A stretch of 64,000 nt of DNA from Thalassoglobus sp. JC818. Its GTDB lineage: Bacteria > Planctomycetota > Planctomycetia > Planctomycetales > Planctomycetaceae. The translations under genes were made by a program, and so were the position numbers. The notes under the pieces are model-generated. The model saw only the letters and a program-made list of their open reading frames with translations. It did no database searches and was not told the origin of the DNA. Of this stretch, positions 1 through 8,714 are shown piece after piece. Location of the stretch: assembly GCF_040717535.1 (NCBI RefSeq), contig NZ_JBFEFI010000001.1, positions 620,001-684,000 on the forward strand, given 5' to 3'. Numbering within the stretch: position 1 is the stretch's first letter; every line of letters begins with the position of its first letter.

Positions 1-564
1 TAAAAGGATCGACCAGACCGCCCCGAGTTGAATCACTCCCAGTTGTAGATGGACAAAAGGCAGAGTGAGAAAAGCCAGCCCGCAGAAGATCTGACTGACG
101 AGCGAATATCCAAGGCTAGCGGCGATGCGCCGACCGAGAAAAGCGTTGGCACCAAGAGTGAGCAAAATGAAAATGTTGTACGCGAAGCACAAAGAAAACA
201 GCCAGGCGAACGGAGCGACAACGAGACTTGTCGGCTGCATCTCCGAGAAAGTGAATGTCCCCTGAAGCGGATGGAAAATTGGCGCGTGCCAGTACCCGCG
301 AAAACCTCGCTGGAGCGATTCCGCATTCCAGCCCACGGTCCACATGTTGAAGAAAGAAACGGTCGGATCACGTTCCCATCCGGTCGGAATCTTCTCGCCG
401 TATTCCCAACAATGTCCGAGGACGGTAATCGCAGCAAGCAGGCTCCACGCGAACCACTCGAGGATCCCGATGATTCCATTGAGTAGACGCCGACGCACCT
501 TCGTCAGTCGAGAAGACTCTTGCGGTCTTTGGAGAGGTTTCCTGTTGCCAATGATTCCAGACAC
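1..564 (-). CDS. Multi-pass membrane protein, N-terminal part (cut by left edge)
   Basis: An open frame with no ATG runs on the minus strand to the left edge, giving about 188 codons. I chose the GTG at 562-564, the first start after an in-frame TGA; a GTG at 496-498 is the alternative and neither has a clear ribosome-binding site. The protein has a basic N-terminus, then a hydrophobic helix, then a soluble stretch with FFNMWTVGWN and a tryptophan/histidine-rich segment (YWHAPIFHP). Two or more long hydrophobic segments follow before the edge. This layout, with an acidic/aromatic loop after the first helix, resembles the large GT-C-type membrane glycosyltransferase-like proteins of planctomycetes. 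The catalytic part lies outside the window, so the activity is not established. It is followed in the same direction by nothing visible and preceded by the Tat-exported protein gene, 69 bases upstream. Confidence 0.6.
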   Translation of the reverse strand, partial: MSGIIGNRKPLQRPQESSRLTKVRRRLLNGIIGILEWFAWSLLAAITVLGHCWEYGEKIPTGWERDPTVSFFNMWTVGWNAESLQRGFRGYWHAPIFHPLQGTFTFSEMQPTSLVVAPFAWLFSLCFAYNIFILLTLGANAFLGRRIAASLGYSLVSQIFCGLAFLTLPFVHLQLGVIQLGAVWSILL

Positions 565-633
565 GCAATTCTCAAGAACGTGAAGTCACAAGTTTCCCCT
601 CGCCAAACCTCAAGATTCGGTGCCAAACAACAT

Positions 634-2163
634 TCAACTTTGCAGCGCCTCTCGAGTCCGTTCAACGAGGTTACTCATCGAGTCCCCAGATCCTTTCAAG
701 TTGAAGACGCTCAACGCCAGAAAATCGTTTCGCCATTCCGGGCTCACTGAATTGAAGTCTTCGAGGACTGCCGAACTGTACTTATAGTCGTGAGTATTTC
801 GTCCTCGCAAGAAAACTTGCCGGCGAGCTTCATCAATCAGTTCGTACGGGTTATTTCCGCCGTTGAGATAGTCTCTGACCTGAATGGAAGCTTTCATTTT
901 GTCGCGGGAAATGTTTTCGCTGAGTTCCGAAAGTTCGTTCGTGGGAGTATCCGACCGCTCTTTCCACTGTGCGAAGGAAAGCTGTTTCAGACTGCCGCGA
1001 CCTTCAGCAGCACCGCGAAACAGTGGGTTGAACGCACAGGCTTGAAGGACGAGTCGTTTTCGCAAATTCTCGTCGCGAGTCTGTTGATAGATGAAATGGA
1101 CCGCGTTGGCAGTTGTCAGCCCATGCAATCCAACGATTCCCGGTTGACGCATCAACAGTTCTCCTGCCGACACAAAGACGGCATCCCAGATCGACTGTGG
1201 ATTCACTCCGTCGACAATCGCCTGTTGAGCCGCTTTGGAGACATCGCCAGCGGAATCTCGATGCATCGCAGCGATCAGATCGCGCGTCGCTGTGCTGTTC
1301 AATTCTCCGGATTGCCACTCGATTGGAATTTCTCCCGCGAGCGGATCGTTCGTGCGCCATGGTCGGTCAGCTTCGTAATCATGCTGCGAGGGATCGCCGT
1401 CACCTTCATGGTTAAGAATCGCGAAGGTCAGTGATCGAAGCACCGGTTCTGCATTCTGCCAGCCAATGACTTGTAGGGTCCGCCAAGCGTTCGCCAGAAA
1501 AATTGCTTTGTGTCCAATCGAACGAAAATCTCTCGCTGCATAATTTGCGTAGAGGTCGAATAATTCGTTGCTTCCGCTGGAACGGACGAGAGCAGCGGTA
1601 GCCACGTCCGCCTGTTCTACATCCCAACGTTCCATCGCATCGACGAACAGAGATCGAGCCTGTTCAGGTGCCGGGACGCGTGCTTCGTCGACCGCTTGCA
1701 TCTGCCAGCCACTTTGGCGGGCTTCGTCTGCCTGTGCCGACTTGAAGTAATCAAGAGCCCAGAAAATCGGCAGCCATCGATCCTCATCCGGACCATGCAA
1801 GCTGGCGAGGTGACACGAATTGACGACGAGAACTGTATGAAACTTGAAGCCGACGGACGGACGGGGCTGAACATTTCGAACCCCGGCTAGCAACAACGCA
1901 GAAAGCACTTCCTGATATGACGTTCCAGAACGGATTTTCTCGGCGACTTTCTCCAGAAGCTGTCCGCGGTCGGTTGTTTCAATCAATTCGACGAGGGGCT
2001 CAATTTGTCCTTTGTAGATGACGCGGCCGGTTTCCAAGCTCGCTTCCGCACGAGACACTCGTGGCAACACACCGAAAAACGATAACCCTGCGGCTCCGAG
2101 AACAGCTCCACTTGATTGAACTAGAAACTGTCGTCGATCGGAGTTTGATTGAAAATGAACCAT
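634..2163 (-). CDS. Tat-exported protein of unknown function
   Basis: Start chosen at the ATG at 2161-2163 because a GGGAG lies six bases before it; an upstream extension exists in frame but lacks support. The 509-residue protein begins with a twin-arginine signal: DRRQFLVQSS followed by a glycine/alanine-rich hydrophobic stretch and a cleavage-like end (PRVSRA). It should therefore be folded in the cytoplasm, often around a cofactor, and sent to the periplasm. The mature part is mostly helical by composition. It has histidines grouped around FHTVLVVNSCHLASLHG and DYEADRPWR, but I recognise no named family. It lies head-to-head with the cyclic-nucleotide kinase gene and tail-to-head with the partial membrane protein gene, with which it may be co-transcribed. 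Function is not assigned. Confidence 0.8.
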   Translation of the reverse strand: MVHFQSNSDRRQFLVQSSGAVLGAAGLSFFGVLPRVSRAEASLETGRVIYKGQIEPLVELIETTDRGQLLEKVAEKIRSGTSYQEVLSALLLAGVRNVQPRPSVGFKFHTVLVVNSCHLASLHGPDEDRWLPIFWALDYFKSAQADEARQSGWQMQAVDEARVPAPEQARSLFVDAMERWDVEQADVATAALVRSSGSNELFDLYANYAARDFRSIGHKAIFLANAWRTLQVIGWQNAEPVLRSLTFAILNHEGDGDPSQHDYEADRPWRTNDPLAGEIPIEWQSGELNSTATRDLIAAMHRDSAGDVSKAAQQAIVDGVNPQSIWDAVFVSAGELLMRQPGIVGLHGLTTANAVHFIYQQTRDENLRKRLVLQACAFNPLFRGAAEGRGSLKQLSFAQWKERSDTPTNELSELSENISRDKMKASIQVRDYLNGGNNPYELIDEARRQVFLRGRNTHDYKYSSAVLEDFNSVSPEWRNDFLALSVFNLKGSGDSMSNLVERTREALQS

Positions 2164-2436
2164 GCTCATCTCCCGGAGTTTAAAGGGTTGGATCATCGAC
2201 GCCTGCCGATACATCCACCAACTTTGATCGTACACAGATTTTACTTGTTTTCCCATGATCGAACTGACTTCAAGTCAAAGATCTCGGTCGACGGGCTCAA
2301 ACTTTCGGTCGGTTTCAGGGAATTTTTCTTACGCTCGACCGTCCTATGAATCTCAGGTCAGTCGAGGTTTTCCGTTGAACGGATTCCTGCAATAATCGAC
2401 TTTTGGTGTAGACGATCTGATATTCTCGTGACCTGA

Positions 2437-4065
2437 TTGGTGCGAAGTCGGATGTTTGAAGAGGCTGACGAGACGATTTCCCTGACGATGATGCAAGAAC
2501 TCCTGCTGGAATTGCAGGACTATTGTGATTCGGGAAAAGACTTTTCGATCATGCAGATGGTCGAATCGCGGACCGTGCTGAGCAATCCGCGTGAACTGCT
2601 CACTGATCTCGTTCGACACCATTACTCCATGCTGAAAGAGCGGCAGCCCGATCTATCAATTGAAGACTACGGTTCCCTCTTTCCGGATCATGCTCCGTGG
2701 TCAGGCAAACTGGCAGGTTTGTCGGGTTCCTCGATGGAATCTCAGCTGGACCGAGAGCGTTCAGAAGCTGTTTCGATTCCTCTCTCTGGTTCGGATGAAG
2801 GCGTCACAGATTTCGCCTGCGGCCCGCTCGAAGATCTTCCTGCACTGATGCAATCCGCTCTTTACGAGAGAATGCATCGCATCAAATTCAAGGCAGGGGA
2901 TTTCGTGATTCGGGAAGGGACTCACGGAGACTGCCTGCTCGTTTGTGTCGACGGAGCAGCGACGGTGTCGATCTCATCGACCGACGCGAACCCAATCGAA
3001 CTCGGCAGTATTTTTCCCGGACATGTTTTCGGAGAAATGGCGCTCATGGGGACGCCAACGCGAACAGCATCGGTTGTCGCCGACAGCGACATGACCGTCT
3101 TGAGTCTCAGTAGTTCTGACTTTCACGAACTGTGTCAGCGACACCCTGAGTTTTCCAACGTCATGACGATGATCGTGGCCGACAGGCTTGGCCGTCGCAG
3201 CCATGATGCACTTTCGACCGTCACGCTCGAAGGATACAAAATCAATCGACGTCTTGGCCGAGGCGGAATGGCGGTCGTGTACGATGCCTTTCAGCTGGAA
3301 TCCAACCGTCGCGTCGCACTGAAGATGATGAGTCATCGTCTGGCGATTGATGCGAATGCCCGGGACTGGTTTATCCGCGAAGCGGAGATCATCGAGCGTT
3401 TTCATCATCCGGGAATTCCGATCCTGTACGAACGATTCGATGCGTTCGCGACATCTTTTATCGCGATGGAGTTTCTGGAAGGATGTTCGCTTTCCGACGT
3501 CGCCCGAATTGTTGGTCCGCTGGACGAAGAAAGCGTTCTCCGCATTCTCGCGCAACTCGCTGATGCACTGAGCTACGCACATCAGGAGCAGATTGTCCAC
3601 CGCGACATCAAGCCGTCGAATTGCATGCTCGCTCCTTCGGGAAGGGTGAAGTTGATGGACTTTGGGCTTTCGCTGCCGATCTTTCGTGGAGACGACGATC
3701 GCCCCATCGCAGCGGGTACGCCGGCATACATTTCTCCGGAGCAGATGCGGGGACAGATTTGCCCAGCTGCGGACTGGTTCTCGCTTGGCCTCGTCGGATT
3801 TGAACTCGCAACCGGAAAGAAGGCTTTCCGTCCCAAGAATATGCTTCAGCTCAGTCGACAATACTTCGATTACAAACCGGAGCAGTTGCTGGAGGCTCTG
3901 CCTTCACAATTCGGTGATCTGTGCGCCGTCCTGAAGATGATGTTGTCGCTGGATGTCGACGCTCGCGGGAAAGCTGTTGATCATCTTACTGACTTCCGGA
4001 AACCGGTCGATGTCGAGCAGTGGTCCTGCTTCCAGGACGATGTCCGTCCGAGCCAAGACGCTTAA
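2437..4065 (+). CDS. Serine/threonine protein kinase with N-terminal cyclic-nucleotide-binding domain
   Basis: 542 residues if the TTG at 2437 is used; GTG at 2440 and ATG at 2452 are alternatives and no strong ribosome-binding site decides between them. After an acidic helical N-terminus (about 1-120), residues 130-255 form a cNMP-binding fold with the phosphate-binding cassette FGEMALMGTPTRTA near 200-213. The kinase domain follows: glycine loop GRGGMAVVY near 274, VALKM lysine, HRDIKPSN near 387, DFGLS, and SPE in the activation segment, so all catalytic residues are kept. There is no membrane segment, so it is cytoplasmic. The inferred role is phosphorylation of Ser/Thr targets under control of a bound small nucleotide. 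Crp-type domains also occur without ligand binding, so this control is not proven. The gene is divergent from the Tat protein gene and stands alone. Confidence 0.9.
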   Translation: MVRSRMFEEADETISLTMMQELLLELQDYCDSGKDFSIMQMVESRTVLSNPRELLTDLVRHHYSMLKERQPDLSIEDYGSLFPDHAPWSGKLAGLSGSSMESQLDRERSEAVSIPLSGSDEGVTDFACGPLEDLPALMQSALYERMHRIKFKAGDFVIREGTHGDCLLVCVDGAATVSISSTDANPIELGSIFPGHVFGEMALMGTPTRTASVVADSDMTVLSLSSSDFHELCQRHPEFSNVMTMIVADRLGRRSHDALSTVTLEGYKINRRLGRGGMAVVYDAFQLESNRRVALKMMSHRLAIDANARDWFIREAEIIERFHHPGIPILYERFDAFATSFIAMEFLEGCSLSDVARIVGPLDEESVLRILAQLADALSYAHQEQIVHRDIKPSNCMLAPSGRVKLMDFGLSLPIFRGDDDRPIAAGTPAYISPEQMRGQICPAADWFSLGLVGFELATGKKAFRPKNMLQLSRQYFDYKPEQLLEALPSQFGDLCAVLKMMLSLDVDARGKAVDHLTDFRKPVDVEQWSCFQDDVRPSQDA

Positions 4066-4408
4066 TTTGCTGGGAAACTGATTCAGCCTCTGACGATCGC
4101 CTAGAATCTCTCAGATCTTCGCTTCTCCCTACGTGTGAAATGCTGTCGAGGAAAGAGCTTTCTCTTCGAAAGAAATAGCGTAGGGTGCTTTCCAGACTGG
4201 GCCAAAACGACGTAAACCGCTGACTTCAAAAGAGTTGAAGCCGAACAAGCAATCTTTCGGAATTCTTTTTCGAAAATCACGCAACCCTTCCGGGGAAACT
4301 CCGAGAATAGGGGTGTCAGCATCAAGCGGGCAACAAAAAACTGGACGCAAACGCGATCCATTGTTCTTGAATCACTCACCTTTTCACTTTCACTCAGGAG
4401 ACGTTCAC
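4066..4408 (+). other. Non-coding gap before hcp
   Basis: 343 bases between the kinase stop and the Hcp start. Short frames here have no ribosome-binding site or family resemblance. The only clear signal is the CAGGAG at 4395-4400 that serves the Hcp gene. Confidence 0.5.
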
Positions 4409-4894
4409 ATGGCTGCTTTCATGAAACTTGGCGACATCAAAGGCGAAGCAACAGACAACGATCACAAAGATTGGATTATCATTCAGTCGATGAGTTCACC
4501 GATCTATCGCTCGATCCCAGAAGGTGCCAAAGACTCTCAGCGAACAAAAGGGGAAACCACCCTCGGAGACGTTGTTGTCGTTCGCGAACTCGACAAGTCA
4601 TCCACCAAACTTCAGGAAGCTTGTGCGAACGGAACCTTCTTCAGTGAAGTGGACATTCACTTCTGTACGACCGTCAAGAACAAGCAGGAACCTTACCTGA
4701 CTTACAAACTCAAAGACGTCGTCGTCACAAGCTACGGATTCCACGGAAACGCTGCCGGTGATCCACTTCCAAGCGAAGAAATCACACTCGGATACACCGA
4801 AGTCGAATGGACCTACATCACTGTCGATCCAAAGACTGGCGACAAGAAGGGCAACGTCCCTGCGAAGTACAACCCAGGAAAAGGAGCTTCGTAA
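4409..4894 (+). CDS. hcp: Hcp-family type VI secretion tube protein (orphan)
   Basis: 161 residues starting at the ATG at 4409, which has CAGGAG eight bases upstream; the longer frame from 4235 has no such site. The sequence has the Hcp shape: a start MAAFMKLGDIKGEA, a tryptophan-containing strand (KDWIIIQSM), a middle segment GDVVVVRELDKSSTKL, a cysteine in ACANGTFF, and the late strand pattern LKDVVVTSYGFHG ending with YTEVEWTY. Family knowledge: Hcp hexamers stack into the inner tube of type VI secretion systems, and single variants can act as carriers or effectors. No sheath, baseplate, VgrG, TssM or ClpV gene is visible on either side, so this copy is an orphan and its machine must be elsewhere or absent. 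The flanking genes (kinase, protease) show no obvious link. Confidence 0.88.
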   Translation: MAAFMKLGDIKGEATDNDHKDWIIIQSMSSPIYRSIPEGAKDSQRTKGETTLGDVVVVRELDKSSTKLQEACANGTFFSEVDIHFCTTVKNKQEPYLTYKLKDVVVTSYGFHGNAAGDPLPSEEITLGYTEVEWTYITVDPKTGDKKGNVPAKYNPGKGAS

Positions 4895-5116
4895 CCAGCC
4901 GACTTCAAACGGCAACTGGTCGCATTACACAACTGCCTAACTTGAGCACCCTGAGAGATGATCTGCAGCGACTCGCAAGAGTCAATGTTTCAGACATCGT
5001 GAAAGACAAGTTCAGGCGAGTGCAGCGACAAGAGCGAATTGCTCAATTGTCGATTGAATGGTTCGAAGACTTCGATCACTCCCGGAAGCGTGAGCAATCA
5101 TGTTTCTGGGAGTTTT

Positions 5117-6844
5117 CTATTTGCTGGTCTGCAAAGTCACTCGGTGGAAACGGTATCGACAATCATAAGTGCCGAGGAAAAGGGAGCTCTGGTCGGGAGT
5201 CCGCCAATAATCACTCAAGCTCAGATCCGTTGCTTTTCCGCTCCATTCAACGACGGGGACGCCATCGACTGAAACCGAAACTGCGTCGTCGGTCACCGTC
5301 AAAACGATCTGTGAGAGTTGCCCGGTCTTGAACAGTGCGCGATTCACCGTCGTGAAGTTGCCCACGTTTTTTCCATCGACATTTTCTAAGGCAGAAAGCG
5401 ATTGGTCTCCCTGAGCGTAGTTGAGCAACGTCACAAAACGTGACTCTCCCATCCGACTCCCAAGAATCAGCCCATTCGGAGCATCGAGCGGCTCAACGAT
5501 CGCAATCAATCGATAAGGCCCGGAAACTTTTCCCGGAAGTTCGATCTTGGCTCCATACATTTTCGGAGAGACAATTCGGTTGCCTTCCTCGACTGTCCAA
5601 TCTCCCTGCTTCCAAACTTCAGCGAGATCAAGTGCTTCCAACTGATCACTCTCGGCTTTTACCGAGAACGAACTGCTTTCTCGTGGTTTTTGAGCGGCTT
5701 CATCCGAGAGAACGGACCGATGGTTGAGAGAAGCGATTTCCTGCGGTGCGCCGACTTGGAAATATCCCCACAATTCTTCGGATTGCCCATCCTCAAGAGT
5801 CACGTTTACGCGATAGCTGACCGGAGTCTTCCGATCGAATCGCCCGAGCGAAATCGAGGTCAAATCTGTGCGTGATTCATCTCGAAAACTCGCTGTCGAC
5901 TCCAACCACGGTCCGCGGACATCGGTTTGAACTTCCGCGACGCAGGACTGCACAACCGCATCACTGGGAAGATCGAGTTTCAGAAAAACTTCATCCCCCG
6001 ATTTAGGTTCGAGTGGATTCGGGATAGCCCGAAACTGTCGGAACAAATTGTCTTCGCTGTTCTCTTCCTTCGACTCGTTTGGCTGCCATCCCAGGCGGAG
6101 TTTTTGATCTTTGTCGAGCCATGATTCACTGATCCAGCCGCGATACTGACCGAAGCTCATCACCGACCCGTTGCCTGGTTCCGGGTGCGGAAGTCCAATC
6201 GTGTGTCCGACGCCTTCGTGATAGACGACACAATCACTTCCTCGATAGGGGACGCGCCAACCGTCGGCGCTCACCAGTCCCCAACCTTTGCCTTCGCGAG
6301 AGAGGTAAGTCGCTCGTGCCCCTCCGGAAGTTGCACCCGGGAAGTGTTGCGAATCAATCAATTGGCCTTCAAATTCCAGCCCGTTGTCGGTTTGTCGAAG
6401 GCGATAGAAATCGTCGAGTGGCCTCCAGTTGATCTCCGACAGGACGAGCACAATGGGAAACGCATCCGAGTCGCTTTCGTCCCAGTCGAAACTCGCATCA
6501 ACTTCCCGCAGCGTTCGGAAAAAGATGGCATCTCCATCGCCGACTCGAAGCTGTTGAGTCGACATCTTCGAGACGAAAGGCTCTGCTTCCACAGTCGTGG
6601 TCAGCACCGATTGTCCGTCGTACTCCTGTGCGTGGAACTGTTCAATTCGCTGGCAGAAATAGTCGACGCGACGTCTCCAATCCGTGAGAGGCTGCCGGTC
6701 GTTGGGGACGAAGTAAACGACACGGACATCGATTTTCTCGATCGAATGACGGCTATCCCACGTTCGGACTTCTCCCCAGACCAGATTCACGAACGTATTC
6801 GCGATTAAAAAGGCCAGCAGTCCCCATTGACGTCGTCCGAACAT
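5117..6844 (-). CDS. Secreted metzincin-like zinc metalloprotease
   Basis: 575 residues from the ATG at 6844, with GGAG about nine bases upstream. Residues 1-24 are a signal peptide (QWGLLAFLIANTFVNLVWG). The key motif is HEGVGHTIGLPH at 209-220, an exact HExxHxxGxxH zinc site in which three histidines bind zinc and the glutamate is catalytic. A Met-turn candidate, SVMSFGQY, follows about ten residues later. After the protease domain come beta-rich regions: a possible Fn3/Ig-like part near 270-370 and a C-terminal concanavalin-like sandwich near 400-575 with GPYRLIAIVEP and SVSVDGVPVVEW. Family knowledge supports an extracellular or periplasmic endopeptidase; the substrate is unknown. It converges with the Hcp gene and has its own promoter region to the right. 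Confidence 0.82.
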   Translation of the reverse strand: MFGRRQWGLLAFLIANTFVNLVWGEVRTWDSRHSIEKIDVRVVYFVPNDRQPLTDWRRRVDYFCQRIEQFHAQEYDGQSVLTTTVEAEPFVSKMSTQQLRVGDGDAIFFRTLREVDASFDWDESDSDAFPIVLVLSEINWRPLDDFYRLRQTDNGLEFEGQLIDSQHFPGATSGGARATYLSREGKGWGLVSADGWRVPYRGSDCVVYHEGVGHTIGLPHPEPGNGSVMSFGQYRGWISESWLDKDQKLRLGWQPNESKEENSEDNLFRQFRAIPNPLEPKSGDEVFLKLDLPSDAVVQSCVAEVQTDVRGPWLESTASFRDESRTDLTSISLGRFDRKTPVSYRVNVTLEDGQSEELWGYFQVGAPQEIASLNHRSVLSDEAAQKPRESSSFSVKAESDQLEALDLAEVWKQGDWTVEEGNRIVSPKMYGAKIELPGKVSGPYRLIAIVEPLDAPNGLILGSRMGESRFVTLLNYAQGDQSLSALENVDGKNVGNFTTVNRALFKTGQLSQIVLTVTDDAVSVSVDGVPVVEWSGKATDLSLSDYWRTPDQSSLFLGTYDCRYRFHRVTLQTSK

Positions 6845-7136
6845 CTTCAGCTACTCCACAAGTCATTCAGAAAGCCAGCCGAAAGTTTCGTTCTAATACG
6901 AATAAGAGCGCTCACTAGCTCCCGACTTGCAGGCTTCGAGTTCGCTTTAAGCTAATTCATCAGCCCGCATTTCTGCAGCCGCTAAGAAGTGAAAAACGGC
7001 GAAAAGCCCTGTTCTGTCACTCCACGTATCTGACGACGCTTGCGCTGAGATTCAAAGAGCTGCACCGGACATGAAGCTGAAGCCAGTTGTCTGATTGATC
7101 TGAAATGATCAAGGAGAGTCTTCAAAGCATGCCGCG

Positions 7137-8684
7137 TTAGAATATGACAGTCGTCGAAGCGAACAGTCCTTCGCGTCGGAGAGCGGGATTTGTTGACCAG
7201 TTTTTGATGCCGCGAAGCTCGAAGAACATGCGAGCCGTCATTTTTCGGCGGTATCGTAGTCCCGCTCCATAAATTGGATCAGAAGCTTGCGACTCGAACG
7301 CGAACTCAGGGATGATCGCTTCATCCTGATTGTTTCGGAAGAACTCGACACCCGCAGCGACTCCGTAACGTTCCACAGGCGGACTTCCGGCAGCGATGTT
7401 GAACAACGGGTTAACCGCAAACGCGTTGCGGATTCGGTCGAGATTTCCGCCTGCAATCGTCACCCAGTTTTCGCTTGCGTAGAACAGGTTGAGGTAACTC
7501 ACTGCGAGATCGACCCCGGTCAGGTGTTCAATCGTGTGGCCCATCGAGCGGGTCATGTTCGACTCGAGAACCTGGAAATAGCCATCACCACCAGCGTTTT
7601 GATCACCCAGCCGATACATCGTTCGAGCAGCCAGACTGATCGGGCCGAAGAATTTTGTTCCGCTCAATGCAAAGTAGTGTGCCCGAAATTCCTCTTCTCG
7701 ATTGCGAAATAGCGAAACATACTCCGCTTCAAAGAACGAAGTACGATAGTCCGCAGTCACAGCAACACCAGCCAAATCGCTACTCGCGGGGTACGAATCG
7801 ACTTCGTCCAGCGCATAGAATCCCTGGATGTTCACGTTGCTAAAGCCAAGCGAAAGAATGTTGTTCTTCGCGACTGCAAGCCCGGTGATTTCATCATCCA
7901 TCAACAACCCGTTCTGAAGTCGGAACGGGAATCGTCCAATGGTGAAGTTGATGTCGAGCTGATGACGCTCATCACCCAGCCACGGCCCGAACAGGCTTTG
8001 CAACTCTCCTTCGAACCACCAGCGTTGCGGGACTCCTGTCGAGTTGTCGATGTACTCCGTCGGAGAATTTAATCTCCAAAACGATCCGCCCGAGTTATCT
8101 TTCCCGAGTGGTCGGAACTGAACATGAAACCGCTCGGTGCCCGTCAATCTTAAGTCGAGATCGATGAAGAGTTGGTGACCGATTCCATTCTGTTCGGTGC
8201 CACCCTGGTCAAAGACAGCTCCGAAAACCTCGTATGCTCCATGACCGACAAATCGTGGCTCCCACATATTGGGATTCGAACCAAACCAACTCCAGTCAGG
8301 ACTCCACTCAACGATTCCCGGACCCAGGTATTCATGAGGGCGCGAACACCAAGGCTGAGGTTCTTCCCAGCATTCATCAAGTCGCAAATTTTGGGAGTGA
8401 CTGCCTTCACACACCGGAGCGACAGCATTGAGATAGTCACTCGAGTAGTACATGTGAGCCCCACCATGGGTCAGAAGCTCTTCCTCCAGCGGAGGCAACT
8501 CGACGAGTTGTTCCCCTTCGTAGTACATGATCGGAAGGTCAGAATCTGTCGGTTCCGGAGGAACATCGTCGAGGTACAAAAAGCCAGCAGTTTTCTTGTC
8601 TTCAGCAGCGCATGGGTGACCGTTCGTCATGCCGAACATGACGATCAAGAAAGAGGTGCAGAGAACTCGACTGCGCTGAAACAT
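7137..8684 (-). CDS. Outer-membrane beta-barrel protein next to multihaem cytochrome
   Basis: 515 residues with an N-terminal signal peptide ending near NGHPCAA. The first 110 residues are acidic and rich in Tyr/Pro/Cys. From about 120 on, the sequence alternates polar and hydrophobic residues in many beta-strand-like segments (for example RFHVQFRPL, HQLDINFTIGRFPFR, FFEAEYVSLFRN). It ends in phenylalanine (SLFASTTVIF-like end, last residue F), the usual C-terminal signal of outer-membrane barrels. I infer a porin-like barrel of the type found in planctomycete alginate-export or porin-like proteins. It starts 30 bases after the stop of the hexahaem cytochrome gene on the same strand, so the two are very likely one transcript. 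No obvious ribosome-binding site precedes its ATG. Confidence 0.75.
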   Translation of the reverse strand: MFQRSRVLCTSFLIVMFGMTNGHPCAAEDKKTAGFLYLDDVPPEPTDSDLPIMYYEGEQLVELPPLEEELLTHGGAHMYYSSDYLNAVAPVCEGSHSQNLRLDECWEEPQPWCSRPHEYLGPGIVEWSPDWSWFGSNPNMWEPRFVGHGAYEVFGAVFDQGGTEQNGIGHQLFIDLDLRLTGTERFHVQFRPLGKDNSGGSFWRLNSPTEYIDNSTGVPQRWWFEGELQSLFGPWLGDERHQLDINFTIGRFPFRLQNGLLMDDEITGLAVAKNNILSLGFSNVNIQGFYALDEVDSYPASSDLAGVAVTADYRTSFFEAEYVSLFRNREEEFRAHYFALSGTKFFGPISLAARTMYRLGDQNAGGDGYFQVLESNMTRSMGHTIEHLTGVDLAVSYLNLFYASENWVTIAGGNLDRIRNAFAVNPLFNIAAGSPPVERYGVAAGVEFFRNNQDEAIIPEFAFESQASDPIYGAGLRYRRKMTARMFFELRGIKNWSTNPALRREGLFASTTVIF

Positions 8685-8714
8685 TCTGTTGTCAATTCAA
8701 GGGATGGATATCAC

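Noticed and set aside
49-486. 145-codon plus-strand frame and 148-codon minus-strand frame at the left edge
   Set aside because: Both are shadows of the minus-strand membrane protein frame, which has hydrophobic helices and no stop; the shadow frames are rich in Ser/Arg without structure.
2974-3861. 295-codon minus-strand frame
   Set aside because: Antisense to the kinase catalytic domain, whose motifs are intact; a classic shadow frame.
4807-5331. 174-codon plus-strand frame overlapping hcp and the protease gene
   Set aside because: It overlaps two real genes in other frames and has no independent support.
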